Shown in pieces: positions 44,765-53,743 of a stretch of 64,000 bases of DNA. Source of the stretch: Streptomyces xantholiticus (lineage in GTDB: Bacteria > Actinomycetota > Actinomycetes > Streptomycetales > Streptomycetaceae); assembly GCF_014651015.1 (NCBI RefSeq), contig NZ_BMWB01000009.1, positions 155,901 to 219,900 of the forward strand, written 5' to 3'. A program made the translations under genes and the position numbers. The notes below the pieces were generated by a model. It did not search any database. It was not told where the DNA came from and saw only the letters and a program-made list of their open reading frames with translations. Numbering within the stretch: the stretch's first letter is position 1; the number at the start of each line of letters is the position of its first letter.

Positions 44765-44839
44765 CGGTCCTGACGGGATTTGAACCCGCGGCCTCCACCT
44801 TGACAGGGTGGCGAGCACTCCAAACTGCTCCACAGGACC
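44765..44839 (-). tRNA. tRNA-Asp(GTC), copy 1
   Basis: 75 bases. Acceptor GGTCCTG/CAGGACC, anticodon loop CTGTCAA in CCACC/GGTGG, T loop GGGTTCAAATCCC. Identical to 51430-51504. Confidence 0.95.
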
Positions 44840-44933
44840 AGGTTTCGCAGCCGGTGACTACTCTCTTGGCTGCGAGAGAGACTGTACAGCAGGTACGACC
44901 ATCAGGTCGAACTCACTCCTGGCGACCGGCATG

Positions 44934-47900
44934 TCACGGCGCGGCCGCGTCGATCGCCTTCACGATCCGCTTGTCGGACACCGGGTAGGCCGTGCCCAGC
45001 GCGTGCGCGAAGTAGCTCACGCGCAGCTCCTCGATCATCCAGCGGATGTCCAGGACCGCCTGCGGCACCGGCCTGCCCTGCGGCAGCTGCTCGAGCAGCC
45101 ACGCGTACTCGTCCTGCATCTCGTGGACCTTCTCCATGCGCGTCGTGTCGCGCTGGACGGCCGTCGGCATCTGCTGCAGTCGGCGGTCCACCGCGACCAG
45201 GTAGCGCATCAGGTCCGGCAGCCTGCGCAGCCCCGTGCGGGTCACGAAGCCGGCCGGAACGAGGGCCGCCAACTGCTCGCGTACGTCCCGGACGTTGTCG
45301 ACCAGGACCAGGCTGTTCGTCGCCTTCAGGCGGCGCTCACAGGCCTGCCATGCCGCCAGGATCTGCTGCACCTGGTCGATCGTGCGGACGGTGAGGTCGA
45401 CGAGGTCGGCGCGGACCTTGTCGTACAGCTTCCGGAACGATTCCTCGTCCCAGGCCGGACCGCCGTGCTCCGCGATCAGCCGGTCGGCCGCGGCCAGGGC
45501 GCAGTCCTCGAAAAGGGCCTGGACCGAGCCGTGCGGATTGCGGGACAGCGCCAGCTTCTGCTGGTTGGTCAGCTTGTCGGAGGCGAACTTCGCCGGGTTC
45601 ACCGGGATGTTGAGCATGATCAAACGGCGGGTGCCCTGCCACATGGCCTGCGCCTGCTCGGCCTCGGTGTCGAAGAGCCGTACCGAGACCGTGGTCCCCT
45701 CGTCGACCAGTGCCGGGAACGCCTTGACCGGCTGACCGGCGCGCCGGGTCTCGAAGACCTTCGTCAGCGTGCCGATGGTCCAGTCCGTGAGGCCCGTGCG
45801 CTCCAGGGACTCCCCGGAGCCGGACGGGCCGGAAGTGGCGGCCGCGGCGGCCATGGAGAGCGCCTGGCGGGCCTTCGGCTTCAGCCGGAGCCGCAGCGCT
45901 TCCAGGTCCTTGTCCTCCGCGAGCTTCCTGCGCCGCTCGTCGACGATCCGGAACGTGACCTTCAGGTGATCGGGTACGCGCGAGAGGTCGAAGTCGTCCG
46001 CCGTGACGGGCACCCCGACCATCCGCTGGAGCTCGCGCGCGAGCGTGACGGGCAGCGGCTCCTGAAGAGGGGCCGCCGTGTCCAGGAAGCGGCTCGCGTA
46101 GTTCGGCGCCGGGACGTAGTGGCGGCGGATGGGCTTGGGGAGGGAACGGATCAGCTCCGTCACGACCTCTTCCCGCAGGCCCGGGATCTGCCAGTCGAAG
46201 CCTTCGTCCGTGACCTGGTTCAGCACCTGCAGCGGGATGTGGACGGTGACGCCGTCGGCGTCCGCGCCCGGCTCGAACTGGTACGTCACCTTGAACTTCA
46301 GCCGGCCCTGCCGCCACGAGTCCGGGTAGTCGTCCTTGGTGACCGCACCGGCCTTCTCGTTGATGAGCATCTCGCGCTCGAAGTCGAGCAGTTCGGGCTG
46401 CTCACGGCGCTTGTGCTTCCACCACGAGTCGAAGTGTGCGCCGGACACGACGTGTTCGGGCACCCGCTGGTCGTAGAAGTCGAACAGTGTCTCGTCGTCG
46501 ACGAGGATGTCGCGGCGCCGGGCCCGGTGCTCCAGCTCCTCGACCTCGGTCAGCAGCCTGCGGTTGTCCGCGAAGAACTTGTGGTGCGTGCGCCAGTCGC
46601 CCTCGACCAGTGCGTTGCGGATGAAGAGGTCGCGCGAGACCTCCGGGTCGATCCGCCCGTAGTTGACCTTGCGCTGGGCGACGATCGGCACGCCGTAGAG
46701 CGTCACCTTCTCGTACGCCATCACCGCTGCGGCGTCCTTCTCCCAGTGCGGCTCGCTGTACGTACGCTTCAGCAAATGCTGCGCGAGCGGCTCGATCCAC
46801 TCCGGTTCGATCTTGGCGTTGACCCGCGCCCACAGGCGGGAGGTCTCCACCAGCTCGGCGGACATGAGGAACCGCGGAGGCTTCTTGAAGAGGGTGGAGC
46901 CGGGGAAGACCGCGAACTTGGCGCTGCGGGCGCCCAGGTACTCGTTCTTCGCGCCGTCCTTCACGTCCTTCATGCCGACGTGGGACAGCAGGCCGGCCAG
47001 CAGCGAGACGTGCACGGACTGCTCGGGGGCGTCCTCCTCGTTCAGATGGAGGCCCATCTGCTTGGCGACCGTGCGCAGCTGCGAGTAGATGTCCTGCCAT
47101 TCGCGGATACGCAGGAAGTTCAGATACTCCTGCTTGCACATCCTGCGGAAGCTCGAGGAGCCGCGCTCCTTCTGCTGCTCGCGGACGTATCGCCACAGGT
47201 TGAGGAAGGCGAGGAAGTCGCTCGTCTCGTCCTTGAAGCGGGCGTGCTGCTGGTCCGCCTGCGCCTGCTTCTCCGCCGGGCGCTCCCGCGGGTCCTGGAT
47301 GGACAGCGCGGCCGCGATCACCATGACCTCGCGGACACAGCCGTTCCTGTCCGCCTCGACGATCATGCGGGCCAGACGCGGGTCGACCGGGAGCTGCGAG
47401 AGCTTGCGGCCCATCTGCGTCAGCTTCTTGCGCGGGTCCTTCTCGGCCGGGTCGAACGCGCCCAGTTCCTGGAGGAGCTGCACACCGTCGCGGATGTTGC
47501 GATGGTCCGGCGGGTCGATGAACGGGAACTTCTCGATGTCACCGAGACCGGCCGCTGTCATCTGCAGGATGACGGACGCCAGGTTCGTCCGCAGGATCTC
47601 CGCGTCCGTGAACTCGGGACGGGCGTTGAAGTCGTCCTCCGAGTAGAGCCGGATGCAGATGCCGTCCGACGTACGGCCGCAGCGGCCCTTGCGCTGATTG
47701 GCGCTGGCCTGGCTGACCGCCTCGATCGGCAGCCGCTGCACCTTGGTGCGATGGCTGTAGCGGGAGATGCGGGCGTTGCCCGGGTCGATCACGTACTTGA
47801 TGCCGGGGACGGTCAGCGACGTCTCCGCGACGTTCGTCGCGAGGACGATCCGGCGGCCGGTGTGCGGCTGGAAGACGCGGTGCTGCTCGGCGTGCGACAG

Positions 47901-48884
47901 GCGCGCATAGAGGGGGAGCACCTCGGTGAATCTGTACTGCTTCTTGTTGAGCGCGTCCGCCGTGTCGCGGATCTCGCGCTCGCCGGAGAGGAAGACGAGG
48001 ATGTCGCCCTTCCCCTCGCCCATCAGCTCCTCGACGGCGTCCGTGATCGCGGTGATCTGGTCACGGTCGCTCTCCTGACTGTCGACAGCCTCCGAGTCCT
48101 CCTCCAGCAGCGGCCGGTAGCGCACCTCGACCGGATACGTACGGCCGCTCACCTCGACGATCGGGGCGTCGCCGAAGTGCCGGGAGAAGCGCTCCGGGTC
48201 GATCGTCGCGGAGGTGATCACGACCTTGAGGTCGGGGCGCTTCGGGAGCAGCTGCGCGAGATAGCCGAGCAGGAAGTCGATGTTCAGCGACCGCTCGTGC
48301 GCCTCGTCGAGGATGATCGTGTCGTAGGCGCGCAGCTCGCGGTCCGTCTGGATCTCGGCGAGCAGGATGCCGTCCGTCATCAGCTTGACGAGGGTGTCGC
48401 CGCTCGCCTGGTCGGTGAAACGGACCTTCCAGCCGACCGCCTCGCCGAGCGGGGTGTTCAGCTCTTCCGCGACGCGCTCGGCGACCGTCCGGGCGGCGAT
48501 ACGGCGGGGCTGCGTGTGGCCGATCATGCCGCGCACGCCCCGGCCGAGCTCCAGGCAGATCTTCGGGATCTGGGTCGTCTTGCCCGACCCGGTCTCACCT
48601 GCGACGATCACGACCTGGTGGTCCCGTATCGCCTTGAGGATCTCGTCCTTCTTCTGACTGACGGGAAGCTGCGCGGGGTAGGTGATCTCGGGCACGCACC
48701 CGGCGCGCCGGGTGGTGCGGGCCGCGGACTTCTCCGCCTCTACGGCGATCTCGTCCAGCACGGCCTGCCGTGCCTCGGGCTTACGGATGCGGCGGGCGCC
48801 TTCGAGACGACGGCCGAGCCGGTGGGCGTCGCGCAGGGACGCCCCGGCCAGCAGGCTCTGGATCTCGGCGAGGGAAGTAGACAT
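44934..48884 (-). CDS. hrpA: ATP-dependent RNA helicase HrpA
   Basis: 1316 residues, close to the size of E. coli HrpA. Motif I is VIVAGETGSGKTTQIPKICL (93-112), motif II TIILDEAHERSLNIDFLLG, motif III VVITSATIDPERFSRHF, motif V ATNVAETSLTVPGIKYVID and motif VI ANQRKGRCGRTSDGICIRLY. The winged-helix/ratchet and OB domains follow, then the long HrpA-specific C-terminus (DUF3418), which ends WMIEELRVSYFAHALGTAYP. HrpA rescues stalled or collided ribosomes in E. coli. ATG start, no strong ribosome binding site. The tRNA-Asp lies 94 bases downstream. Confidence 0.95.
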   Translation of the reverse strand: MSTSLAEIQSLLAGASLRDAHRLGRRLEGARRIRKPEARQAVLDEIAVEAEKSAARTTRRAGCVPEITYPAQLPVSQKKDEILKAIRDHQVVIVAGETGSGKTTQIPKICLELGRGVRGMIGHTQPRRIAARTVAERVAEELNTPLGEAVGWKVRFTDQASGDTLVKLMTDGILLAEIQTDRELRAYDTIILDEAHERSLNIDFLLGYLAQLLPKRPDLKVVITSATIDPERFSRHFGDAPIVEVSGRTYPVEVRYRPLLEEDSEAVDSQESDRDQITAITDAVEELMGEGKGDILVFLSGEREIRDTADALNKKQYRFTEVLPLYARLSHAEQHRVFQPHTGRRIVLATNVAETSLTVPGIKYVIDPGNARISRYSHRTKVQRLPIEAVSQASANQRKGRCGRTSDGICIRLYSEDDFNARPEFTDAEILRTNLASVILQMTAAGLGDIEKFPFIDPPDHRNIRDGVQLLQELGAFDPAEKDPRKKLTQMGRKLSQLPVDPRLARMIVEADRNGCVREVMVIAAALSIQDPRERPAEKQAQADQQHARFKDETSDFLAFLNLWRYVREQQKERGSSSFRRMCKQEYLNFLRIREWQDIYSQLRTVAKQMGLHLNEEDAPEQSVHVSLLAGLLSHVGMKDVKDGAKNEYLGARSAKFAVFPGSTLFKKPPRFLMSAELVETSRLWARVNAKIEPEWIEPLAQHLLKRTYSEPHWEKDAAAVMAYEKVTLYGVPIVAQRKVNYGRIDPEVSRDLFIRNALVEGDWRTHHKFFADNRRLLTEVEELEHRARRRDILVDDETLFDFYDQRVPEHVVSGAHFDSWWKHKRREQPELLDFEREMLINEKAGAVTKDDYPDSWRQGRLKFKVTYQFEPGADADGVTVHIPLQVLNQVTDEGFDWQIPGLREEVVTELIRSLPKPIRRHYVPAPNYASRFLDTAAPLQEPLPVTLARELQRMVGVPVTADDFDLSRVPDHLKVTFRIVDERRRKLAEDKDLEALRLRLKPKARQALSMAAAAATSGPSGSGESLERTGLTDWTIGTLTKVFETRRAGQPVKAFPALVDEGTTVSVRLFDTEAEQAQAMWQGTRRLIMLNIPVNPAKFASDKLTNQQKLALSRNPHGSVQALFEDCALAAADRLIAEHGGPAWDEESFRKLYDKVRADLVDLTVRTIDQVQQILAAWQACERRLKATNSLVLVDNVRDVREQLAALVPAGFVTRTGLRRLPDLMRYLVAVDRRLQQMPTAVQRDTTRMEKVHEMQDEYAWLLEQLPQGRPVPQAVLDIRWMIEELRVSYFAHALGTAYPVSDKRIVKAIDAAAP

Positions 48885-49004
48885 ACGGAGTCCAGGATCG
48901 CACCCCCGGGAAACGACTGGCGAACCCATTTCGCCCGCGAGCTGGTGCAGTATGGAGCGATCCTCCTCCTCCGCCCGCCCGGACTCCGAAGGGACAGCGC
49001 GTCC

Positions 49005-49388
49005 ATGCTGATCGGCCGCGACCGCCGACACCGCCTTGTGGTGACCGCGAGCCTGCTGCTGGGACTTCTCGGAGCGCTTCTCGGGTGCCTCGGTGGGACG
49101 GCGCCGGCCGCGACCGCGGCCGACTGGGACGCCGCGGTCGTCGCCGCGGCCACCGGTCCGGTGCAGTCACCGGGCTGCGGCAGGAGCGCGGCCGGCAACG
49201 ACAGCGGCGCGCACCCCGGGACGACGCCGCGCGGCGGTTCCGTGTACGAGCTGCTGCCCGCACCGCACCAGACGGGCGGGCCCGCCCTCCCGGCAGGGCA
49301 CGGCCGGGTATTCCTCGACGTGTCGCCGCTGACCGAGCCGCCGCCGGCACCGCCCTCTCCGGTCGACCTCTCCGTCCTGCGCGTCTAG
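49005..49388 (+). CDS. Small secreted proline-rich protein
   Basis: 127 residues, ATG ten bases after AAGGGA. Arg-rich start MLIGRDRRHRLVVTASLLLG with a hydrophobic stretch to about 38 (signal peptide), then a low-complexity Gly/Ala/Pro part with one Cys in SPGCGRSAAGND, and an end LTEPPPAPPSPVDLSVLRV. It lies 56 bases before the DsbA-like gene and is probably in the same operon, so it may be a substrate or accessory of that redox pair. No known domain. Confidence 0.65.
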   Translation: MLIGRDRRHRLVVTASLLLGLLGALLGCLGGTAPAATAADWDAAVVAAATGPVQSPGCGRSAAGNDSGAHPGTTPRGGSVYELLPAPHQTGGPALPAGHGRVFLDVSPLTEPPPAPPSPVDLSVLRV

Positions 49389-49444
49389 GCCCGACGGCCC
49401 CTCATCCGGTTGGACCCGTCAGACCTTCGCTCAGGAGCACCACC

Positions 49445-50212
49445 ATGCCTTCTTCCACCGCACGTACCTCGCGCAAGCCGCTCGCCGTCGGGGCGGGCGT
49501 CCTCGTCGCGGCCCTGCTGCTCGGCTTCGCCTCCTACACGGCCACCAAGCCGGACGCACCGTCCGCCGGCCCCTCGTCGCCCGTGGCCGACGCCTCCGCG
49601 GACCTGCAGGCCGGCATGTATCCCGAGCTCGAGAAGCTCGCCCGCCGCGACGCCGCCGACCCGCTGGCCCGGGGCCGTACCGACGCACCCGTCGTCATGA
49701 TCGAATATGCGGACTTCCAGTGCGGCTACTGCGGCAAGTTCGCCCGCGACACCGAGCCCGAGCTGGTGAAGAAGTACGTCGCGGACGGCACCCTGCGCAT
49801 CGAATGGCGCAACTTCCCGATCTTCGGCGAGGAGTCGGAGTCCGCGGCGCGCGCCGCGTGGGCGGCCGGGCAGCAGGGCCGCTTCTGGGAGTTCCATGCC
49901 GCCGCTTACGCGGAGGGCGCCAAGGAGAAGGGCTTCGGCAAGGACCGGCTGCGGACCCTTGCGGACGAGGCGGGCGTCGCCGACCTCGAGCGCTTCACCC
50001 GCGACCTGGACAGTGACGCCGCGCGGCTGGCCGTGAAGAAGGACCAGGAGGAGGCGTACGGGCTCGGCGCCACCTCCACGCCGTCCTTCCTGATCAACGG
50101 ACGTCCCGTCGCCGGCGCGCAGCCGACGGAGACGTTCACCGACGCGATCGAGACGGCGAAGAAGACAGGGAAGAAGACGGGGAAGAAGGCCGCGGGCGAG
50201 GCCGGCCGGTGA
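49445..50212 (+). CDS. Membrane-anchored DsbA-like thiol-disulfide oxidoreductase
   Basis: 255 residues. A signal anchor at about 12-32, a linker, then the thioredoxin-like DsbA fold: PVVMIEYADFQCGYCGKFAR with the active site Cys93-Gly-Tyr-Cys96, IEWRNFPIFGEESESAARAA, and the cis-Pro loop GATSTPSFLINGRPV near 217. The last 25 residues are Lys-rich. It should form or reshuffle disulfides in exported proteins. Its stop overlaps the next gene (GTGA), a CcdA-type electron carrier, so the pair probably works as a unit. Confidence 0.9.
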   Translation: MPSSTARTSRKPLAVGAGVLVAALLLGFASYTATKPDAPSAGPSSPVADASADLQAGMYPELEKLARRDAADPLARGRTDAPVVMIEYADFQCGYCGKFARDTEPELVKKYVADGTLRIEWRNFPIFGEESESAARAAWAAGQQGRFWEFHAAAYAEGAKEKGFGKDRLRTLADEAGVADLERFTRDLDSDAARLAVKKDQEEAYGLGATSTPSFLINGRPVAGAQPTETFTDAIETAKKTGKKTGKKAAGEAGR

Positions 50213-51036
50213 GCGACATCGGCTACCTGGCCGCCTTTCTCGGCGGCCTGCTCGCGCTGATCAGCCCCTGCAGCGCGCTGCTGCTCCCCGCCTTCTTCGC
50301 GTACTCAATCGGCTCGGCGGGCGGACTGCTGGCCCGCACCGGGATCTTCTACGCCGGTCTGGCCACCACACTCGTGCCGCTCGGCGCGGCCGGGTCGTTC
50401 GCCGGGAGGCTGTTCTACGGCCACCGTGACCTGCTGGTCACCGTGGGCGGATGGCTGATCGTCACGCTGGGCGTCGCCCAGATCCTCGGCATGGGCATCG
50501 CCTCGCGCCGCATCGCCTCGGTCGTCGGCCGCATCCGCCCGACGACGGCGATGTCCGTGTACGCCCTCGGCCTGGTCCACGGCCTGGCCGGCTTCTGCGC
50601 CGGCCCCATCCTGGGCAGCGTGCTGACGGTGGCGGCGGTGAGCGGCAGCCCGGTCTACGGCGGCCTGCTCATGGCGGTCTACGCCCTGGGCATGGCGGTC
50701 CCCCTCTTTGCGCTGGCACTGCTCTGGGAACGCTTCGACCTGGCCCGCCGTGGGTGGCTGCGCGGCCGGGCGCTGCGGGCGGGCCGGTTCGAGGTGCACA
50801 CGACATCGCTGCTGTCGGGCCTGTTCTTCATCGTCCTCGGCACGCTCTTCCTGGCCTTCGACGGCACGGCCGCTCTTCCGGGCCTGCTGTCGGTCGACGA
50901 CTCGTTCGCGGTCGAGGAGTGGGTGTCGGGGGTGGGCGAGGCTGTACCGGACTGGGCACTGCTCACGGCGGTGGTGGCGGCCGCGGTGGCTCTTGCCGTG
51001 CGCGGACGCAGCCGCTCCGGGCGCGAGAAGTCCTGA
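50209..51036 (+). CDS. CcdA/DsbD-type transmembrane electron carrier
   Basis: 275 residues, GTG start overlapping the DsbA-like gene. Six or seven membrane helices; the redox pair is Cys21 in LISPCSALLLPAFFAYS and Cys130 in HGLAGFCAGPILGSVL, as in CcdA. These proteins move electrons from cytosolic thioredoxin to an external thiol protein. A final membrane helix and a basic tail GRSRSGREKS follow a short external loop. Likely partner: the DsbA-like protein just upstream. Confidence 0.9.
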   Translation: MSDIGYLAAFLGGLLALISPCSALLLPAFFAYSIGSAGGLLARTGIFYAGLATTLVPLGAAGSFAGRLFYGHRDLLVTVGGWLIVTLGVAQILGMGIASRRIASVVGRIRPTTAMSVYALGLVHGLAGFCAGPILGSVLTVAAVSGSPVYGGLLMAVYALGMAVPLFALALLWERFDLARRGWLRGRALRAGRFEVHTTSLLSGLFFIVLGTLFLAFDGTAALPGLLSVDDSFAVEEWVSGVGEAVPDWALLTAVVAAAVALAVRGRSRSGREKS

Positions 51037-51094
51037 GCGCGCGGCCGCCCGGGGCCGGGACTTCCCGGGGCGCGGGCGGCCCGCCGTCCCCTGA

Positions 51095-51224
51095 CCCGCA
51101 GCCGGTCTGCCGGGTAGGGACGGCGCCACTGGTCGGTACCGAGCTCACCGAGCCAGGCCGCCGCCTCGTCGCGGAAGGTCAGCAGCCGGGGCAGATCGTC
51201 CGGCTGTGCGCGCGTGATGATCAC
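51095..51224 (-). pseudogene. Truncated GNAT acetyltransferase gene
   Basis: From GTG 51224 the frame reads MIITRAQPDDLPRLLTFRDE, then AWLGELGTDQWRRPYPADRL, the N-terminal 42 residues of a GNAT N-acetyltransferase. After that the likeness stops, while the frame runs on without coding pattern into the antisense of the CcdA gene. The acetyl-CoA-binding part is absent. It is a 3'-deleted remnant. Confidence 0.7.
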
Positions 51225-51251
51225 GGAGCCTCCCCTGCCCGGCCGATACGA

Positions 51252-51285
51252 GAACACCCCCTCCGGTGACCCGGAGGGGGTGTTC
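51252..51285 (-). terminator. Perfect 15-bp hairpin after the tRNA cluster
   Basis: GAACACCCCCTCCGG pairs with CCGGAGGGGGTGTTC around TGAC, downstream of tRNA-Phe on the minus strand. Confidence 0.75.
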
Positions 51286-51302
51286 GCCCTTGCGGGCGAT
51301 GG

Positions 51303-51376
51303 TGGCTGGGGCCGGGGTCGAACCGGCGACCTATCGCTTTTCAGGCGATCGCTCGTACCAACTGAGCTACCCAGCC
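51303..51376 (-). tRNA. tRNA-Phe(GAA)
   Basis: 74 bases without CCA; CCA is encoded at 51300-51302. Acceptor GGCTGGG/CCCAGCC, anticodon loop CTGAAAA, T loop CCGGTTCGACCCCGG. Confidence 0.95.
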
Positions 51377-51429
51377 GAGGGGTGTCCCCAGCTCGAAGAG
51401 CCAGAGGAAGAGGCCCTTTCGAGCCTCAG

Positions 51430-51504
51430 CGGTCCTGACGGGATTTGAACCCGCGGCCTCCACCTTGACAGGGTGGCGAGCACTCCAAACTGCTCCACAG
51501 GACC
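51430..51504 (-). tRNA. tRNA-Asp(GTC), copy 2
   Basis: 75 bases, identical to 44765-44839. Middle member of the Glu-Asp-Phe cluster on the minus strand. Confidence 0.95.
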
Positions 51505-51542
51505 AAGCAATGTGCGAGACAAGTCTCGCACACGGTGATGCG

Positions 51543-51615
51543 TGCCCCCAACGGGATTCGAACCCGTGCTACCGCCTTGAAAGGGCGGCGTCCTGGGCCA
51601 CTAGACGATGAGGGC
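51543..51615 (-). tRNA. tRNA-Glu(TTC)
   Basis: 73 bases. Acceptor GCCCTCA/TGGGGGC (one G-T pair), anticodon loop CTTTCAA in CCGCC/GGCGG, T loop CGGGTTCGAATCCCG. First in the Glu-Asp-Phe cluster. Confidence 0.95.
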
Positions 51616-51695
51616 TAAGGGCCCGCCTGGGCGCTTCGCAGCGCGTCGGGGACGTGAGAAGCATATGGGATGGGGGGAGCTATCGCCAAAACGGT

Positions 51696-53318
51696 TTACG
51701 GCGTGGGGTTGGGAGAGGGGCTGGGTGCGCCGGGGGACGGTGTGCCGGACAGGGATGCCGAAGGGGACGGCTCCGCCTCGGGCTGCTCGGCGAGATGCCT
51801 GGTGACCTCGGCGGTCGTCAGCCCGAGGCCGCCCAGCGTGATCTCGTCCCAGGCCTGCATCCGGCGGGTCTTCCGGTCCAGGTAGAGGACCGACGCCCGG
51901 ACCTGTTCCGGCTTCTGGTTCTGAACCGCTCGCAGGCCGCCGCCGCCCGTGGAGCCCTCGATCTTCAGGCGGGTGCCGTGCTGGAGGATCTCCGTGTGGC
52001 GCTTGTGGATGTGGCCGGCCAGGACGAGCGGGACCGTGCCGTCGGTCTCGCGGGCGGCGACCGGGTTGTGGGCGACGGCGATGTCGGCGGGCGTGCCGGC
52101 GCGTTCCTGGTCGCGCAGGGCGGAGGCGAGGCGGATGCCCGTCATCCGTTCGGCCGGGTCGCCCAGGGCCACGACCGACCGGTCGGGGGTGAACTGCGGG
52201 TCACCGCTGCCGGCGATGCGCAGCCCCGCCACCGTCACGGCCCTGCCGTCGTCGAGGACATGCACGTTCTTCAGACCGGACAGGTACTTCTGCGTGGTGC
52301 GCGAGTCGTGGTTGCCGCGCACCCAGACGTACGGCGCGCCAAGGTCCGAGATCGGGTCGAGGAAGCCGTTCTCGGCGGCGGACCCGTGGTCCATCGTGTC
52401 GCCGGAGTCGATGATCACATCGATGTCGTACTGCTCGACGAGTGAGGCGATGATGTGCCACGCCGCCGGGTTGAGGTGGATGTCGGAGACGTGCAGCACC
52501 CGCATCGTGCCCGGGTCGGGCTGGTACGCGGGAAGGGTGGAGGTCGCCTCGTACAGCTTGGTGACGTTGGTGACGAGGCGCGCCAACTCCTGTTGGTAGA
52601 CGTCGAACTCGGTGACGATCGAACGTGCGCTGCCGACGACCGACGGCGCCGAGGTGAGCAGGCCGGAGAACTTCGGCTCCAGGACGGACTTCGGGTTCCA
52701 GGTGGCGTACGCGCTGACGCCGGATGCGGCCAGCAGGGCGAGCGCGAGACCGCCCGCCGCGAGTGCCCTGCGGGGGCGGCGGTAGACGGCGAGGCCCAGC
52801 GCGGTCGCTCCGGAGACGACGGCGACGCAGGAGCGCACGGCAAGCTCGGTGGTGCCGTCCTGGACGTCGCGGGTGATCTCGTCCTGAAGACCGGAGATCA
52901 GCTCCGGATGCTCGACGAGGTTCTGGGAGCGGACGGGGTCGAGGCGGTCGACATCGACGTCGAGACGTACGGGAGCGGTGTGGGAGTCGAGCTCCAGAGC
53001 GCCCAGCGGCGACACGTTGATCTTCGTTCCGCCGGTCAGGGACGGGCGCAGCGTCATGGTCGTGTCCATGGGCCCGACCGGCGTACGGACATTGCCGACG
53101 ATCAACAGCCCGAGCCAGGCACCGACCATCACGACGGCGGTCAGGCCCAGCGCGCGCACCCACGGCCGTGCCGGACGGGTCGGGGCGACGGCCGGAGCGG
53201 TTCCCGGGTGCGCGGAGCTGCCGCGCTTCGGCAGGCGGTGCCTGAGCCGGGCGAGTGCGGTGCGGATCGGGGAGGGCGACATGGGCGAGCGGGGCGGTTC
53301 CTGGGCTTCGCGGGCCAT
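51696..53318 (-). CDS. Membrane-anchored calcineurin-like metallophosphoesterase
   Basis: 540 residues from ATG 53318; an ATG twelve codons later is possible. A basic cytosolic head, one membrane helix at about 50-70 (VRALGLTAVVMVGAWLGLLI), a 90-residue outer domain, two further helices near 160-210, and the catalytic domain: VLHVSDIHLNP, DSGDTMDHGSAAE, VWVRGNHDSRTTQ, AHNPVA and LAGHIHKRHTE, giving all two-metal ligands. The end is Pro/Ser-rich. Substrate unknown; this wall-side topology is common in streptomycetes. Confidence 0.9.
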   Translation of the reverse strand: MAREAQEPPRSPMSPSPIRTALARLRHRLPKRGSSAHPGTAPAVAPTRPARPWVRALGLTAVVMVGAWLGLLIVGNVRTPVGPMDTTMTLRPSLTGGTKINVSPLGALELDSHTAPVRLDVDVDRLDPVRSQNLVEHPELISGLQDEITRDVQDGTTELAVRSCVAVVSGATALGLAVYRRPRRALAAGGLALALLAASGVSAYATWNPKSVLEPKFSGLLTSAPSVVGSARSIVTEFDVYQQELARLVTNVTKLYEATSTLPAYQPDPGTMRVLHVSDIHLNPAAWHIIASLVEQYDIDVIIDSGDTMDHGSAAENGFLDPISDLGAPYVWVRGNHDSRTTQKYLSGLKNVHVLDDGRAVTVAGLRIAGSGDPQFTPDRSVVALGDPAERMTGIRLASALRDQERAGTPADIAVAHNPVAARETDGTVPLVLAGHIHKRHTEILQHGTRLKIEGSTGGGGLRAVQNQKPEQVRASVLYLDRKTRRMQAWDEITLGGLGLTTAEVTRHLAEQPEAEPSPSASLSGTPSPGAPSPSPNPTP

Positions 53319-53392
53319 TGGTCCCGTATGCCCGCACGGGCGCGCGGCCATGCCGGGGCGACCACTCGCACGGCGTACGTGACAATGGCCGG

Positions 53393-53743
53393 GTGCTGGA
53401 GATGACGCGTGAGGAGTTCGAGGAACTGGTCTCCGAGGCCCTGGACAGGATTCCGCCCGAACTGATGCGGCTGATGGACAACGTCGCCGTGTTCGTGGAG
53501 GACGAGCCCGCCGCGGACGACCTCGATCTGCTCGGCCTCTACGAGGGGACTCCGCTCACGGACCGCGGCGAGTGGTACGCGGGCGTGCTGCCGGACCGCA
53601 TCACCATCTACCGCGGGCCGACCCTGCGGATGTGCGAGTCCCGCGAGGACGTCGTCGCGGAGACCGAGATCACCGTGGTGCACGAGATCGCCCACCACTT
53701 CGGCATCGACGACGCCCGGCTGCACGAGCTGGGGTACGGGTGA
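53393..53743 (+). CDS. Small zinc metallopeptidase (MMP/zincin-like, HExxH)
   Basis: 116 residues, GTG start MLEMTREEFEELVSEALDRI. The C-terminal ETEITVVHEIAHHFGIDDAR carries HExxH plus a downstream His/Asp, as in the short metallopeptidases widespread in actinobacteria. GLYEGTPLTDRGEWYAGVLP and PDRITIYRGP are also conserved. GACAAT (53381-53386) six bases before GTG and no ribosome binding site suggest a leaderless start. Its stop overlaps the crcB start (GTGA), so it shares an operon with two fluoride channel genes. Substrate unknown. Confidence 0.88.
   Translation: MLEMTREEFEELVSEALDRIPPELMRLMDNVAVFVEDEPAADDLDLLGLYEGTPLTDRGEWYAGVLPDRITIYRGPTLRMCESREDVVAETEITVVHEIAHHFGIDDARLHELGYG

Noticed and set aside
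44808..49388. Plus-strand open frame of 1526 codons opposite hrpA
   Set aside because: Only its last 127 codons (from 49005) look like a gene. The rest is the complement of hrpA with no protein likeness.
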